Origin: Alphaproteobacteria bacterium
GTDB taxonomy: Bacteria; Pseudomonadota; Alphaproteobacteria; Caulobacterales; Aquidulcibacteraceae
Assembly: GCA_030430715.1 (NCBI GenBank)
Contig: JAUIJZ010000009.1
Coordinates: 1-63,880 of the forward strand
Length of the DNA: 63,880 nucleotides
Reading direction: 5' to 3'
The first letter of the stretch is position 1. The number at the start of each line of letters is the position of its first letter. A program made the position numbers and the translations under genes. The notes under the pieces were generated by a model. The model saw nothing but the letters and a program-made list of their open reading frames with translations, was not told the origin of the DNA and did no database searches. Below are positions 56,437-63,880 of this stretch, piece after piece.

Positions 56437-56469
56437 CCAAGCGCTCGCTAACATATAGCGAGCGCTTGG
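56437..56469. terminator. bidirectional intrinsic-type terminator
   Basis: A 13-bp perfect stem (CCAAGCGCTCGCT with AGCGAGCGCTTGG), loop AACATAT, between the convergent aminotransferase and PIG-L genes. On the reverse strand the stem is followed by a short T-containing tail (TTATAC). It is the longest perfect stem I saw in the window. Confidence 0.75.
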
Positions 56470-56497
56470 CGCAGCTCCCAGCGTGATTGCAAATGCT

Positions 56498-57142
56498 TTA
56501 AAGTAGTATTTTGCGCGCGAAGAAGGCTTCAGCATAGCGCTCGCGGCATTCAACGCCGCGTAGACGCGCGAGGCCGCGGAATGTCTCGTCGTCGAACCAT
56601 GCCTTTGAGCGTTGCGTGCCGAAATGCTTGTTCAGCAGGGCGATCTTCTTGGCGAGGATGTCTTCGGCCATAGGCACGTAGATGTTGGGGCGGCCAAGAT
56701 CCCCATCCCATTTGGGAATCTCGAATTCCAGGATCAGGTGGTCGCGGAACGTGTTCCAGGCCAACTCGCTCAGCAGGCGGTGATCCTGATGCGCGTCTTC
56801 GCGCGTATGCGTCAAAACGACGTCCGGCGTGGGCGCTTGCTTGAGCGTCTCAATCCACTCTTTGACCGCGATGCGTTCGGCCGGGAAAAAGCCGTCGCGA
56901 AATTCGGCAAGGCGGATGTCGCTGCTGGCCGCGCCTTGCAAAAAGTCTTTGGCGCTTTGGCGCGCCTCGGCCGCCCGATCACCAATGGCAGAGAGCGCAC
57001 ACCAGGTCATTTCAAGCTTCACGCCGTCGGCGATCCATTTGAGGATCGTACCGCCGGCGCCAATCTCGATATCATCGGAGTGCGCGCCAATAGCGAGCAC
57101 GCGCAGCGTCTCACCGGGCCTGGCGAGGCCAAGCGACTTCAT
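56498..57142 (-). CDS. PIG-L family N-deacetylase
   Basis: 214 residues of the zinc-dependent PIG-L/LmbE deacetylase family. H21, D23 and D24 (GAHSDDIEIGAGG) and the later HTREDAHQDHR (H118, H121) match the metal site. It removes acetyl from an acetamido sugar or a related small molecule. It starts with ATGA overlap on the cytidylyltransferase stop, so the two are translated together. The likely substrate is the nucleotide or lipid-linked sugar of this branch. It is the last gene of a leftward three-gene unit. Confidence 0.88.
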   Translation of the reverse strand: MKSLGLARPGETLRVLAIGAHSDDIEIGAGGTILKWIADGVKLEMTWCALSAIGDRAAEARQSAKDFLQGAASSDIRLAEFRDGFFPAERIAVKEWIETLKQAPTPDVVLTHTREDAHQDHRLLSELAWNTFRDHLILEFEIPKWDGDLGRPNIYVPMAEDILAKKIALLNKHFGTQRSKAWFDDETFRGLARLRGVECRERYAEAFFARKILL

Positions 57143-57942
57143 TTGTCTGAAGTTTTCATATCGCTGCCGACGGCGCCGACTCGCCAAGGCATGTGGCCTT
57201 TTTCGACCAGCTCCTCGAGCATTTGCCGGTCGCGCAGCGTATCCATCGCACGCCAGAAACCTTCATAACGGTAAGCCATAAGCTGGTTCTCGGCGATCAG
57301 GCGGTTGAACGGCTCGACGACAAGCTCTTCGCCTTCTTTGATGTAGTCGAAAATGCCCTTCCGGAAAATGAAGTAACCGCCATTAATCCAGATGTCCGCT
57401 TCGGTGTTGACGCGGAAGCGCTCGACCGAACCGTCATCGCGGAATTCAGCGAGGTGAAAATTGAAGGGTGGACGCACGGCGATGAAGCAGGCGAGCTTCC
57501 CGCTCTTTTTGAACTCTTCGATCATCTCCGGCAGCGGCGCGTCGGTGAGTCCGTCCGAGTAATTGGCGAGGAAAAATTCCTCGTTCTCGACATGCTCTTT
57601 TACGGCCATCAGTCGCTGGCCGATATTGCGCCATATGCCGGTGTCGATGAGGGATATCTTCCAATCCGGCGGCTGCTGGCCGATCGTCTCAACCGTTTTG
57701 CCGTGGTTCGAGATGACAATATCAGTCTGGTCGTGCGGCTTGAACTTCAGGAAGTGATCCTTGATCACGTTCGCCTTGTAGCCGAGGCACAGCACGAAAT
57801 CCCGGTGCCCGTAGCCCGAGTAATATTGCATCACATGCATCAGGATCGGCTGATTGCCGACCGGAACCATGGGTTTGGGAATGGACTCGGAATACTCGCG
57901 TATGCGCGTGCCCAAGCCGCCGCAGAAGAGAACTACCTTCAT
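57139..57942 (-). CDS. rfbF: glucose-1-phosphate cytidylyltransferase
   Basis: 267 residues; makes CDP-glucose from glucose-1-phosphate and CTP, the first step of CDP-deoxysugar pathways. The nucleotide loop is FCGGLGTRIREYSE (7-20), VNTEADIWINGGYFIF and FWRAMDTLRDR are typical of the RfbF family. The real start is the ATG at 57942 (MKVVLFCGG); the frame continues upstream as non-coding. It overlaps the upstream methyltransferase stop and the downstream PIG-L start by four bases each (ATGA), so all three are coupled. The substrate motif fits RfbF better than the related glucose-1-phosphate thymidylyltransferases. Confidence 0.9.
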   Translation of the reverse strand: MKVVLFCGGLGTRIREYSESIPKPMVPVGNQPILMHVMQYYSGYGHRDFVLCLGYKANVIKDHFLKFKPHDQTDIVISNHGKTVETIGQQPPDWKISLIDTGIWRNIGQRLMAVKEHVENEEFFLANYSDGLTDAPLPEMIEEFKKSGKLACFIAVRPPFNFHLAEFRDDGSVERFRVNTEADIWINGGYFIFRKGIFDYIKEGEELVVEPFNRLIAENQLMAYRYEGFWRAMDTLRDRQMLEELVEKGHMPWRVGAVGSDMKTSDK

Positions 57943-59225
57943 GGGTCGAATACCGTTGCTTCGGGAATGGGGATAACGAATTTTCCGCCCCACTGACCGA
58001 TATGCTTCATTTGCGCGGAGATTTCCTTGCGGAGATTCCACGGCAGAATGAGCACATAGTCGGGTTTGGCGGCGTCGAGCGCTTCGACGGGAAGCACAGG
58101 GATGTGCGTGCCCGGGGTAAAGCGGCCGTGCTTGTGGTGATTGCGGTCCACGGTGAACTCGATGAGGTCCGGGCCGATGCCGCAATAATTCAACAATGTG
58201 TTGCCCTTGCCGGGCGCGCCATAGCCGACGACTTTCTTGCCGGCGTTTTTCGCTTCGATCAGGAACGTGAGGAGCTTGCGCTTGGTCTCTTTGACCTTTT
58301 CCTCATAAGCCTCGTAGAGCGCGACCGTTTTGTATCCCAGGCCTTCTTCGCGCGAGATGATATCGCGCACCGATTGACGGATTTCTTCGCGGCCTTCATG
58401 CGCGAGGTAAACGCGCAAACTGCCGCCGTGCGTCGGAATTTCTTCGACGTCGAAAAACACCAGCCCATGCTTCTTGGCGATTGCTTCAATGGCGATCGCC
58501 GAGAAATAGCAGAAATGCTCGTGATAGATGGTGTCGAACTGGTTCTGCTCGATCAGGTTCTGTAGGTGCGGGAACTCGAACGTGGCGACGCCGTTCTCGG
58601 CGAGCAAAATTTTCACGCCCGAGACGAAATCGTTAAGATCGGGCACGTGCGCCAGCACGTTGTTGCCAAGCACAAGCTCCGCCGCGCCACGCTCATCGCG
58701 GATGCGTTGGGCTAGCGCCGCGCCGAAGAAATCGACGATGACCGGAATGCCCTTCTTCGAGGCTTCCTCAGCGACATTTCCCGAGGGTTCGACGCCGACG
58801 ATGTTGGTCACGCCATATTTCGGGAAGTGCTGCAGCAGGTAGCCGTCATTGCAGGCGAGTTCGACGACAAGCTTCTTGTCGCCCAGGCCGAGCCGGGCGG
58901 TAATCATTTCGCAATATTTGCGCGCGTGCTCGACCCATGAGGTCGAGAACGACGAATAATATGGATAATGATCGGTAAAGATCGCGTCGGCGGGGACGTT
59001 GTACTCTTTGACCTGAACCAGCCAGCACTGGTCGCAGACCACAGCATGCAGCGGGAAGAAATATTCAGCCGCCGCCGTTTGCTCGGGCGTCAGGAAGGTT
59101 TCACAAAGCGGGCTCTTGCCCAAATCCGTGACGGAATGTGTTAAGCTCGCTCCGCAGAGTCGGCAATTTCCCAAATGCCGGCGAGCGGCTGTGAATTGAT
59201 CTGGACTTTCCGCATTCATAGTCAT
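57939..59225 (-). CDS. NDP-hexose C-methyltransferase-like SAM methyltransferase
   Basis: 428 residues of the TylC3/NovU/EvaC type, which add a carbon branch to keto-sugar nucleotides. The N-terminal zinc site uses C21/C24 (NCRLCG) and C64/C67 (VCDQC); the SAM loop is VELACNDGYLL (121-131); the C-terminal domain has GKKVVGYGAPGKGNTLLNYCG. Such enzymes act on 4-keto or 3-keto intermediates downstream of a 4,6-dehydratase. ATG at 59225 follows AAGGG; 59219 is an alternative. First gene of the coupled unit with rfbF and PIG-L. Confidence 0.9.
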   Translation of the reverse strand: MTMNAESPDQFTAARRHLGNCRLCGASLTHSVTDLGKSPLCETFLTPEQTAAAEYFFPLHAVVCDQCWLVQVKEYNVPADAIFTDHYPYYSSFSTSWVEHARKYCEMITARLGLGDKKLVVELACNDGYLLQHFPKYGVTNIVGVEPSGNVAEEASKKGIPVIVDFFGAALAQRIRDERGAAELVLGNNVLAHVPDLNDFVSGVKILLAENGVATFEFPHLQNLIEQNQFDTIYHEHFCYFSAIAIEAIAKKHGLVFFDVEEIPTHGGSLRVYLAHEGREEIRQSVRDIISREEGLGYKTVALYEAYEEKVKETKRKLLTFLIEAKNAGKKVVGYGAPGKGNTLLNYCGIGPDLIEFTVDRNHHKHGRFTPGTHIPVLPVEALDAAKPDYVLILPWNLRKEISAQMKHIGQWGGKFVIPIPEATVFDP

Positions 59226-59387
59226 CAACGCCCTTGCTCCGCCGCCTCAGAAGCAAAAACCAAGCCGCCGCTCAACCGGGGTGAAGCGCCGCAATGTCCC
59301 GGATGTGGCCCCGAAGCGTCGTGCCTCACCCAAAACAAGACGCGCATCTTGGGACGCCGCGTTGCAGTACGGCCCGAATTGAGGCTG

Positions 59388-59927
59388 ATGATAACCATGA
59401 TTATTACTCAGACCGATCTTGAAGGGGCATTTACCATTGACCCCCAGCCAAATCGCGACCCCCGCGGGTGGTTTGCGCGAACATTCTGCGAGCGTGAGTT
59501 CGCGGCGCATGGTTTGGAAACGCGGTTTCCGCAGCACTCGACCTCACAAAACGTAAAAAAGGGCACGCTGCGCGGGATGCACTTTCAGCGCGCGCCGCAT
59601 GCCGAGGTGAAGCTGGTGCGTTGCCTAAAGGGCGCCATTTTCGACGTCATCATCGATCTGCGGCCGGATTCGCCAACCTTTAAGCAGGCGCGCGGCTTCG
59701 AACTGTCAGAGGCCAATCTCCGGCAGCTCTATATTCCAAAGGGCTTTGCGCATGGTTTCCAGACGCTGAGCGACAATTGCGAGATCGGCTATTTGATCTC
59801 GGAATTCTATGCCCCGGAGGCGGCGAGCGGCGTGCGCTATGACGACCCCGCATTCGAAATTGCCTGGCCTTTGGAGGTTGCCGTGCTGAGCGATAAGGAT
59901 CGGGGCTGGCCGGACTTCCGCACTTGA
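59388..59927 (+). CDS. rfbC: dTDP-4-dehydrorhamnose 3,5-epimerase-like protein
   Basis: 179-residue cupin-fold sugar epimerase. Catalytic features include H65 (GTLRGMHFQ), K75 (EVKLVRCLKGAIFDVIIDLR) and LYIPKGFAHGFQ. It probably inverts one or two carbons of a 4-keto sugar nucleotide (CDP- rather than dTDP-linked here). The family is often paired with C-methyltransferases in branched-sugar pathways. GAGG before the ATG at 59388 supports that start, and another ATG at 59397 is possible. It converges with the SDR gene. Confidence 0.88.
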   Translation: MITMIITQTDLEGAFTIDPQPNRDPRGWFARTFCEREFAAHGLETRFPQHSTSQNVKKGTLRGMHFQRAPHAEVKLVRCLKGAIFDVIIDLRPDSPTFKQARGFELSEANLRQLYIPKGFAHGFQTLSDNCEIGYLISEFYAPEAASGVRYDDPAFEIAWPLEVAVLSDKDRGWPDFRT

Positions 59928-59948
59928 GGCTGAAGCCCGGCTAGCAGG

Positions 59949-60992
59949 CTAGGCCGTAACCGGCGCAGTGTGGCGCAGATCGCCGTCGAGCACTTTGTCT
60001 TCCAGCAATTTACGCACGTGCGCGATGCGCTGGTAAGCGGGGCCTTCGAATTGCGCCGCCGTCACGCCTGATTTGATATACGCGTCGTACAATTGCTGTG
60101 CGCCCTTCTTGGGGTCCCATTGCGGTTTGAATGCGGGCAGCGCCTTGGCGATCTTGTCGAAATTGACGCGGTAGGAGCGGGGGTCGGGGCCGGCTCCCTC
60201 GCTGACCACCACCTTCGAATTCGGCACCACTTCGGCAACGATGTCCGCGATTTGGCGAGCCGTGTAATTATGGGACGTCTGACCCACATTGAAGGATTCA
60301 TTGAAAACCGCATCTTCCGGCGCTTCCAGCGCCGCGATGAAGGCGCGGGAGATGTCTTCAATATGAACGATTGGCCGCCAGGGCGTGCCGTCTGATTTCA
60401 AGAAAATCTCGCCGGACGTCACCGCATAGGCGACGAGGTTGTTCAAGATGATGTCGAAGCGGATGCGGGGCGAGAGGCCATAGGCCGTCGCGGGGCGAAG
60501 ATAGACAGGACAGAAGCCGTCGCTAGCCAGCGGACGCACGTCGCGTTCGGTCCAAACCTTCGATTCACCATAGGCCGAAACCGGCTTCAGCTCGCCCGTT
60601 TCGTCGATCATGCCCTCATCGGATTTGCCGTAATTGGAACAGGACGAGGCGAACAGGAAGCGCTTAACGCCAGCCTTCTTGGCGAGTTCGGCCAGGCGCA
60701 CGCTGCCGCGGTGATTGATCGCGTAGGTGAGATCGGGGTTGAGGTTGGAGAGGGGGTCGTTAGAGAGCGCGGCCAAATGAATGATCGCGTCCACGCCCTG
60801 TACATCTTCGAACTCGACATCGCGGATATCCTTACGGATGCCTGGAATGTCGGAGATCTCTCCGCCCTGGGTGAATGTGCAACGCTCATAAAGGTCGGCG
60901 TCGAGACCGCGGACTTCATGGCCCGCCTTGCGCAGCATCGGCCCCATCACGGTGCCAATGTAGCCTTTGTATCCGGTAAGTAGAACTTTCAT
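59949..60992 (-). CDS. NAD-dependent epimerase/dehydratase (extended SDR)
   Basis: 347 residues. The NAD loop is GYKGYIG (7-13), with GLDADLY after strand two. The catalytic serine is S116 or S117 (ASSCSNYG), and Y141-x-x-x-K145 (YGESK) are present. 4,6-dehydratases carry a TDE motif where this protein has ASSCSNYG, so ketoreductase or epimerase activity is more likely. The C-terminal half ([31 protein letters not shown]) is typical of NDP-sugar SDRs. GAGG lies eight bases before the ATG at 60992. A frame up to 61484 is non-coding and overlaps the divergent gene. Confidence 0.88.
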   Translation of the reverse strand: MKVLLTGYKGYIGTVMGPMLRKAGHEVRGLDADLYERCTFTQGGEISDIPGIRKDIRDVEFEDVQGVDAIIHLAALSNDPLSNLNPDLTYAINHRGSVRLAELAKKAGVKRFLFASSCSNYGKSDEGMIDETGELKPVSAYGESKVWTERDVRPLASDGFCPVYLRPATAYGLSPRIRFDIILNNLVAYAVTSGEIFLKSDGTPWRPIVHIEDISRAFIAALEAPEDAVFNESFNVGQTSHNYTARQIADIVAEVVPNSKVVVSEGAGPDPRSYRVNFDKIAKALPAFKPQWDPKKGAQQLYDAYIKSGVTAAQFEGPAYQRIAHVRKLLEDKVLDGDLRHTAPVTA

Positions 60993-61088
60993 CGCGGCAT
61001 CCTCGGGTGCAAGAACAGAGCCAGCGCGCGCGATTGTGCAAGCGTGCAAACGCGATGCGCGGTTTTTTCTCCTGCTTGTACGCAGCAT

Positions 61089-61117
61089 TTGACCATGGAG
61101 CGCAAGCCTCCTTAATG
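61089..61117 (+). promoter_or_regulatory. probable sigma-70-type promoter for the pyruvyl transferase
   Basis: TTGACC, 17 bases, TTAATG, ending 60 bases before the ATG at 61177. The -35 box differs from TTGACA at one position and the spacer is ideal. Just upstream (61021-61068) is a GC-rich hairpin-forming stretch followed by six T residues. Confidence 0.45.
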
Positions 61118-61176
61118 CCGCTGTCTCGCGGGGGAGGCGGCCAGCTTCTTGCTTGGTGAACGAGCGTGAGGTTTTG

Positions 61177-62424
61177 ATGACAGAGACGGTGGAATTAAGC
61201 CGGAGCAGCACGGGCGCCAGCGACCGCCCGCTGCGTATCGCTACGCTCGGCTGGCATGGAGCTGGCAATCTGGGCAATGACGGCTGCCTGGAGGCCATGA
61301 TCCATTTCATTCGGCGCGAATTCCCTCGCGCTGAGATCACCGCCATCTGTCCGGGGCCTGACGAAATTCGCAAAAAGTTTGGCGTCGGCGCCATCCAGAT
61401 GCGCTGGGAGCCGGGGCCGCGCTGGATGCGCGGGATAAATAAGCTCGCCTTGAAAACGCCAAGCGCAGTGTTCAACTGGGTCAATACGAGCCGTCATATC
61501 GGCGTGTTTGATGCGCTGGTCGTGCCTGGCGCCGGACTGATCGACGATTACCGTACCAATTTCCTCGGCCGTCCCGCCGTTTTGCGGCGCTGGTGCGCGG
61601 CCGCAAAGCGCAACGGCGTACCCATCGTATTTGCAAGTGTCGGCGCCGACCCAATCCGCAACGCGCTGTCGCGTTGGATGGTCAAGCCTGTCGTGCCGAT
61701 GGCGACATATCGTTCCTACCGCGATGAAGGCTCGCGCGATTACATGCAATCGATCGGTGTCGATGAGCGTGCGACCCCGGTATGTCCGGATCTGGCTTGG
61801 GGATTGCCTTCGCCGCCTACGTCTTCGCGCAGCGATGCGCGCATGACGGTGGGCGTCGGCGTGATGGCCTATCACGGCTGGCGCAGCATTGAGGCGGGCC
61901 GCGATATTCACGATCCATACGTAGACAAAGTCACTGAGTTCGTGGATTGGCTTGCGGACTCTGGATATCGCGTTCGGCTGTTGATCGGTGAGAAGTCGGA
62001 TCAGCGTGTTGTGAACGCGGTGGCGGCGAAGGCGCGCTGCGTTGCAACGGATGCGTGGATTGCGCCGACGCCAGCGGCTTCACTGCACGAACTGATGGCG
62101 CAAATCGCGGATGTCGATGTCGTAGTTGCCTCGCGCTTTCATAACGTGCTCTGCGCGTTGAAAATGGGCCGCCCCACGATCTCTCTGGCTTACATGCCCA
62201 AATGCAATGAGCTTCTGGAGCAGGCTGGAACGCCTGGGCTTTGCCAGATGATCGAGGAATTCGATGTCGAGAAGCTCAAGGCGCAGTTCACAGAACTCGT
62301 CGCAGACCGTGAGCGGCTGGAAGGCATTATCCGCCAGCATGTCCGCCAATTGGAAGTAAAGCTGGGCGAGCAGGAAGTGGTTCTCGCGCGGCTTTTGCAA
62401 ACAGCTGGCGCGCAGCGAGACTGA
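61177..62424 (+). CDS. polysaccharide pyruvyl transferase family protein
   Basis: 415 residues of the CsaB/ExoV/WcaK-like family, which adds a ketal-linked pyruvate (from PEP) to a sugar of the polymer or repeat unit, giving negative charge. It begins with a basic GT-B-like start [22 protein letters not shown], and ends with [22 protein letters not shown], both hallmarks of the family. The C-terminal ~35 residues form a helical coiled-coil stretch ([20 protein letters not shown]). ATG at 61177 follows GTGAGG. It converges with the GT2 gene with stops adjacent. Confidence 0.88.
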   Translation: MTETVELSRSSTGASDRPLRIATLGWHGAGNLGNDGCLEAMIHFIRREFPRAEITAICPGPDEIRKKFGVGAIQMRWEPGPRWMRGINKLALKTPSAVFNWVNTSRHIGVFDALVVPGAGLIDDYRTNFLGRPAVLRRWCAAAKRNGVPIVFASVGADPIRNALSRWMVKPVVPMATYRSYRDEGSRDYMQSIGVDERATPVCPDLAWGLPSPPTSSRSDARMTVGVGVMAYHGWRSIEAGRDIHDPYVDKVTEFVDWLADSGYRVRLLIGEKSDQRVVNAVAAKARCVATDAWIAPTPAASLHELMAQIADVDVVVASRFHNVLCALKMGRPTISLAYMPKCNELLEQAGTPGLCQMIEEFDVEKLKAQFTELVADRERLEGIIRQHVRQLEVKLGEQEVVLARLLQTAGAQRD

Positions 62425-62425
62425 A

Positions 62426-63469
62426 TTAACCGGCTATGCGCGCGGGTTCAGCGTTCTCGCGGTGATGTGACGGTGCGGGTTGTACGGCGTCTTCCGCCCA
62501 AACCGGTGGTGTGTTGCTTTTGACAAAGCGGCGCTCGATTAAATGAGCCGGCCATGACAGCAATGCGTCGCAAATGCTTGCAAAGGTCGGCGCCGCGTCG
62601 CGGGTATTGAGACGCGCCAAGTCGCGTTTAAAGTTCTCTGGCGCAGTAAACATCCAAAAAAGCATGCGCCGATTGGCGATGCGAAGATGCCGCTTGCGCA
62701 ACCGCTTATACTCGCTGTTGCTCAGGCATGCCGGGCCATAGCGCTCGATAAAAAGCAATTGCTCCCAAATGTAAGGAATTTTCTTGCGCACCAGCGTTGC
62801 TGTGAGCGCGCCTTCATGGTGCAGGTTGTTAAAGAGGTGCTTGTGCACGAAGCCGAAGCGCCCGCCCTGTGACAGGATACGCAGCGCAACTTCTGTGTCG
62901 AACGCTACGAAATCTCCGTCAAAAAAATCCTCGCCTTCACGCAGGAAATCACGCCGGAAGAGGGCGTGTGGGAAAGAGGGGCGCATATCGTCGGATAAAA
63001 TGCGCGCAGCCGCATTGCTGCTTTCATAAATGGACGACGTTTCAGGCAGATAAGACGGCCTCACCGATCCGTTCACGCTTTCTTGGCCGCCAATAAGCAC
63101 GAGATTGGGATCGCGCGCGGCGAGTGCGACCATTTCGGCGATCGCATTCGGTTTCAGTTCATCGTCAGCGCACAGCATGGTGAACCATGCCGCTTCGGGT
63201 GGAACAAAGGTGACAGCCTTGTTGAAATTTTTCGCTTGAGGCAGCGTTTCCGCGTTTCTCTTGACGATAACGTTTGCGCCAGCTTCGCCGGCGTAGCGGG
63301 CGATGATGTCGGCGGTGCCGTCAGTGCTCGCATTGTCGAGCAGAACATGGACGACATGCGGATAGGTTTGCGCTTTGACCGCGCGTATCGCGCCTTCCAG
63401 GAATTCCGCGCCATTATAGACGGGGGTCACCACGGCCACGAGCGGTAAGGAAGCGGAAGCGTCGGTCAT
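62426..63469 (-). CDS. glycosyltransferase family 2
   Basis: 347-residue GT-A enzyme. The nucleotide-binding start VVTPVYNGAEFLEGAIRA is followed by DNASTDGT and the DxD-like CADDELKP, then FRRDFLREGEDFFDGDFVAFDTEVALRI typical of the GT2 acceptor region. It probably adds a sugar of the repeat unit in the cytoplasm. I chose ATG at 63469, where the conserved sequence begins; an ATG at 63487 is possible. It diverges nothing nearby and runs leftward after the membrane protein at the right edge. Confidence 0.88.
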   Translation of the reverse strand: MTDASASLPLVAVVTPVYNGAEFLEGAIRAVKAQTYPHVVHVLLDNASTDGTADIIARYAGEAGANVIVKRNAETLPQAKNFNKAVTFVPPEAAWFTMLCADDELKPNAIAEMVALAARDPNLVLIGGQESVNGSVRPSYLPETSSIYESSNAAARILSDDMRPSFPHALFRRDFLREGEDFFDGDFVAFDTEVALRILSQGGRFGFVHKHLFNNLHHEGALTATLVRKKIPYIWEQLLFIERYGPACLSNSEYKRLRKRHLRIANRRMLFWMFTAPENFKRDLARLNTRDAAPTFASICDALLSWPAHLIERRFVKSNTPPVWAEDAVQPAPSHHRENAEPARIAG

Positions 63470-63575
63470 TAAGGATCGCCTAGGCATGACGTATGAGTGT
63501 GCATGCATCTTTCATACCCGACTGAACGTCATTGCGTGGGCTCAAGCGCAATATTGAAAAGCGCGCTGAGCGCTT

Positions 63576-63880
63576 TTACGGGCGGATCGTCGCCAACAAC
63601 GCGAAACCGACTATATTATAGCCGATCAGCCACAGCGGCATTAGCCTGGCTTGCCCCGGGACAGCACTCGTAATCAGGCCCGCTATAGGGAAAAGGAGCG
63701 GGTATGCCGTTACGAAGAGGCGCTTGATGGTGATGCCGAGCGTGGGCGAAAGCAGAAATAAGATGATGAAGGGGGCAAAGACGGCGAGCGCTTGAACGAT
63801 GCCGATGATCGATCGCGGTTCTACCGCGCGCCCGGCGCGGATCATTGCGAGCACCGCCAGAATCGGCGCGACGCCGAAAA
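63576..63880 (-). CDS. membrane protein, partial (runs off the right edge)
   Basis: The visible 100 codons are the C-terminal part of a multi-helix membrane protein. They contain at least three hydrophobic segments (for example IIGIVQALAVFAPFIILFLLSP, then VTAYPLLFPIAGLITSAV, and LMPLWLIGYNIVGFALLATI). The reading frame is open to the window end, where it continues as FGVAPILAVLAMIRAG. It may be a further polymerase, ligase or flippase-like protein of the polysaccharide locus, but the visible part does not allow a family call. Confidence 0.7.
   Translation of the reverse strand, partial: FGVAPILAVLAMIRAGRAVEPRSIIGIVQALAVFAPFIILFLLSPTLGITIKRLFVTAYPLLFPIAGLITSAVPGQARLMPLWLIGYNIVGFALLATIRP

Noticed and set aside
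57943-58185. Longer N-terminus for the cytidylyltransferase
   Set aside because: The conserved start MKVVLFCGG is at 57942 and the extension is antisense-like sequence inside the methyltransferase gene.
60993-61484. Longer N-terminus for the extended SDR gene
   Set aside because: The Rossmann start [13 protein letters not shown] has a good ribosome site at 60992; the upstream part overlaps the divergent pyruvyl transferase.
1-63880. tRNA genes, CRISPR arrays, insertion sequences or prophage
   Set aside because: I saw no T-arm-like tRNA consensus outside coding DNA, no regularly spaced repeats and no transposase, integrase or phage protein.

Overview
The window looks like a chromosomal segment of a GC-rich alphaproteobacterium, probably Caulobacterales or a Hyphomonadaceae-like relative. 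The main clue is a ChpT-type histidine phosphotransferase gene, a protein confined to Alphaproteobacteria, next to cheY- and cheR-like genes. Many cell-envelope genes, short intergenic gaps and frequent ATGA or GTGA gene overlaps fit this. I saw no tRNA, rRNA, CRISPR array, transposase or phage gene. All placements come from reading the sequence alone.

The first part (0.3-38.6 kb) holds housekeeping and envelope genes: chpT-cheY-cheR; a CPA2 cation/proton antiporter; an epoxide hydrolase; a membrane-anchored alpha-2-macroglobulin with pbpC; a lipoprotein subtilase with a small secreted companion; hydrolases; a fused oligopeptide-type ABC ATPase; threonine deaminase; a Tat-type esterase; a Cys-rich trypsin-like protease; an FKBP lipoprotein overlapping an argE-like gene; an SDR; glutamine-dependent nadE; a ydbH-ynbE-ydbL envelope lipid-transport operon; an M23 peptidase; and a signalling module (NarL-type regulator, hybrid kinase, single-domain receiver).

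The second part (38.7 kb to the right end) is a large Wzx/Wzy-type surface polysaccharide locus. It has a flippase, a polymerase/ligase-like protein, galE, a chain-length tyrosine autokinase, a priming sugar-phosphate transferase, three GT4 and one GT2 glycosyltransferases, a CE4 deacetylase, a pyruvyl transferase, a 2OG-Fe(II) oxygenase, a VanZ-LamG fusion and a beta-helix protein. It also carries a nucleotide-sugar branch: glucose-1-phosphate cytidylyltransferase, C-methyltransferase, PIG-L deacetylase, 3,5-epimerase-like protein, extended SDR and DegT aminotransferase. Together these suggest a repeat unit of about five sugars carrying a CDP-activated, methylated and possibly amino-modified sugar plus a pyruvate ketal. 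No Wza-type outer-membrane export protein and no canonical CDP-glucose 4,6-dehydratase is visible, so the locus probably continues past the right edge or relies on genes elsewhere.

The most interesting leads are: the subtilase and its stand-alone propeptide-like partner near an alpha-2-macroglobulin; the CDP-sugar branch without a recognisable 4,6-dehydratase; the VanZ-LamG fusion; a 30-residue hydrophobic ORF; a duplicated unknown domain; several strong palindromes and terminators; and a possible small RNA locus at about 38.1 kb.
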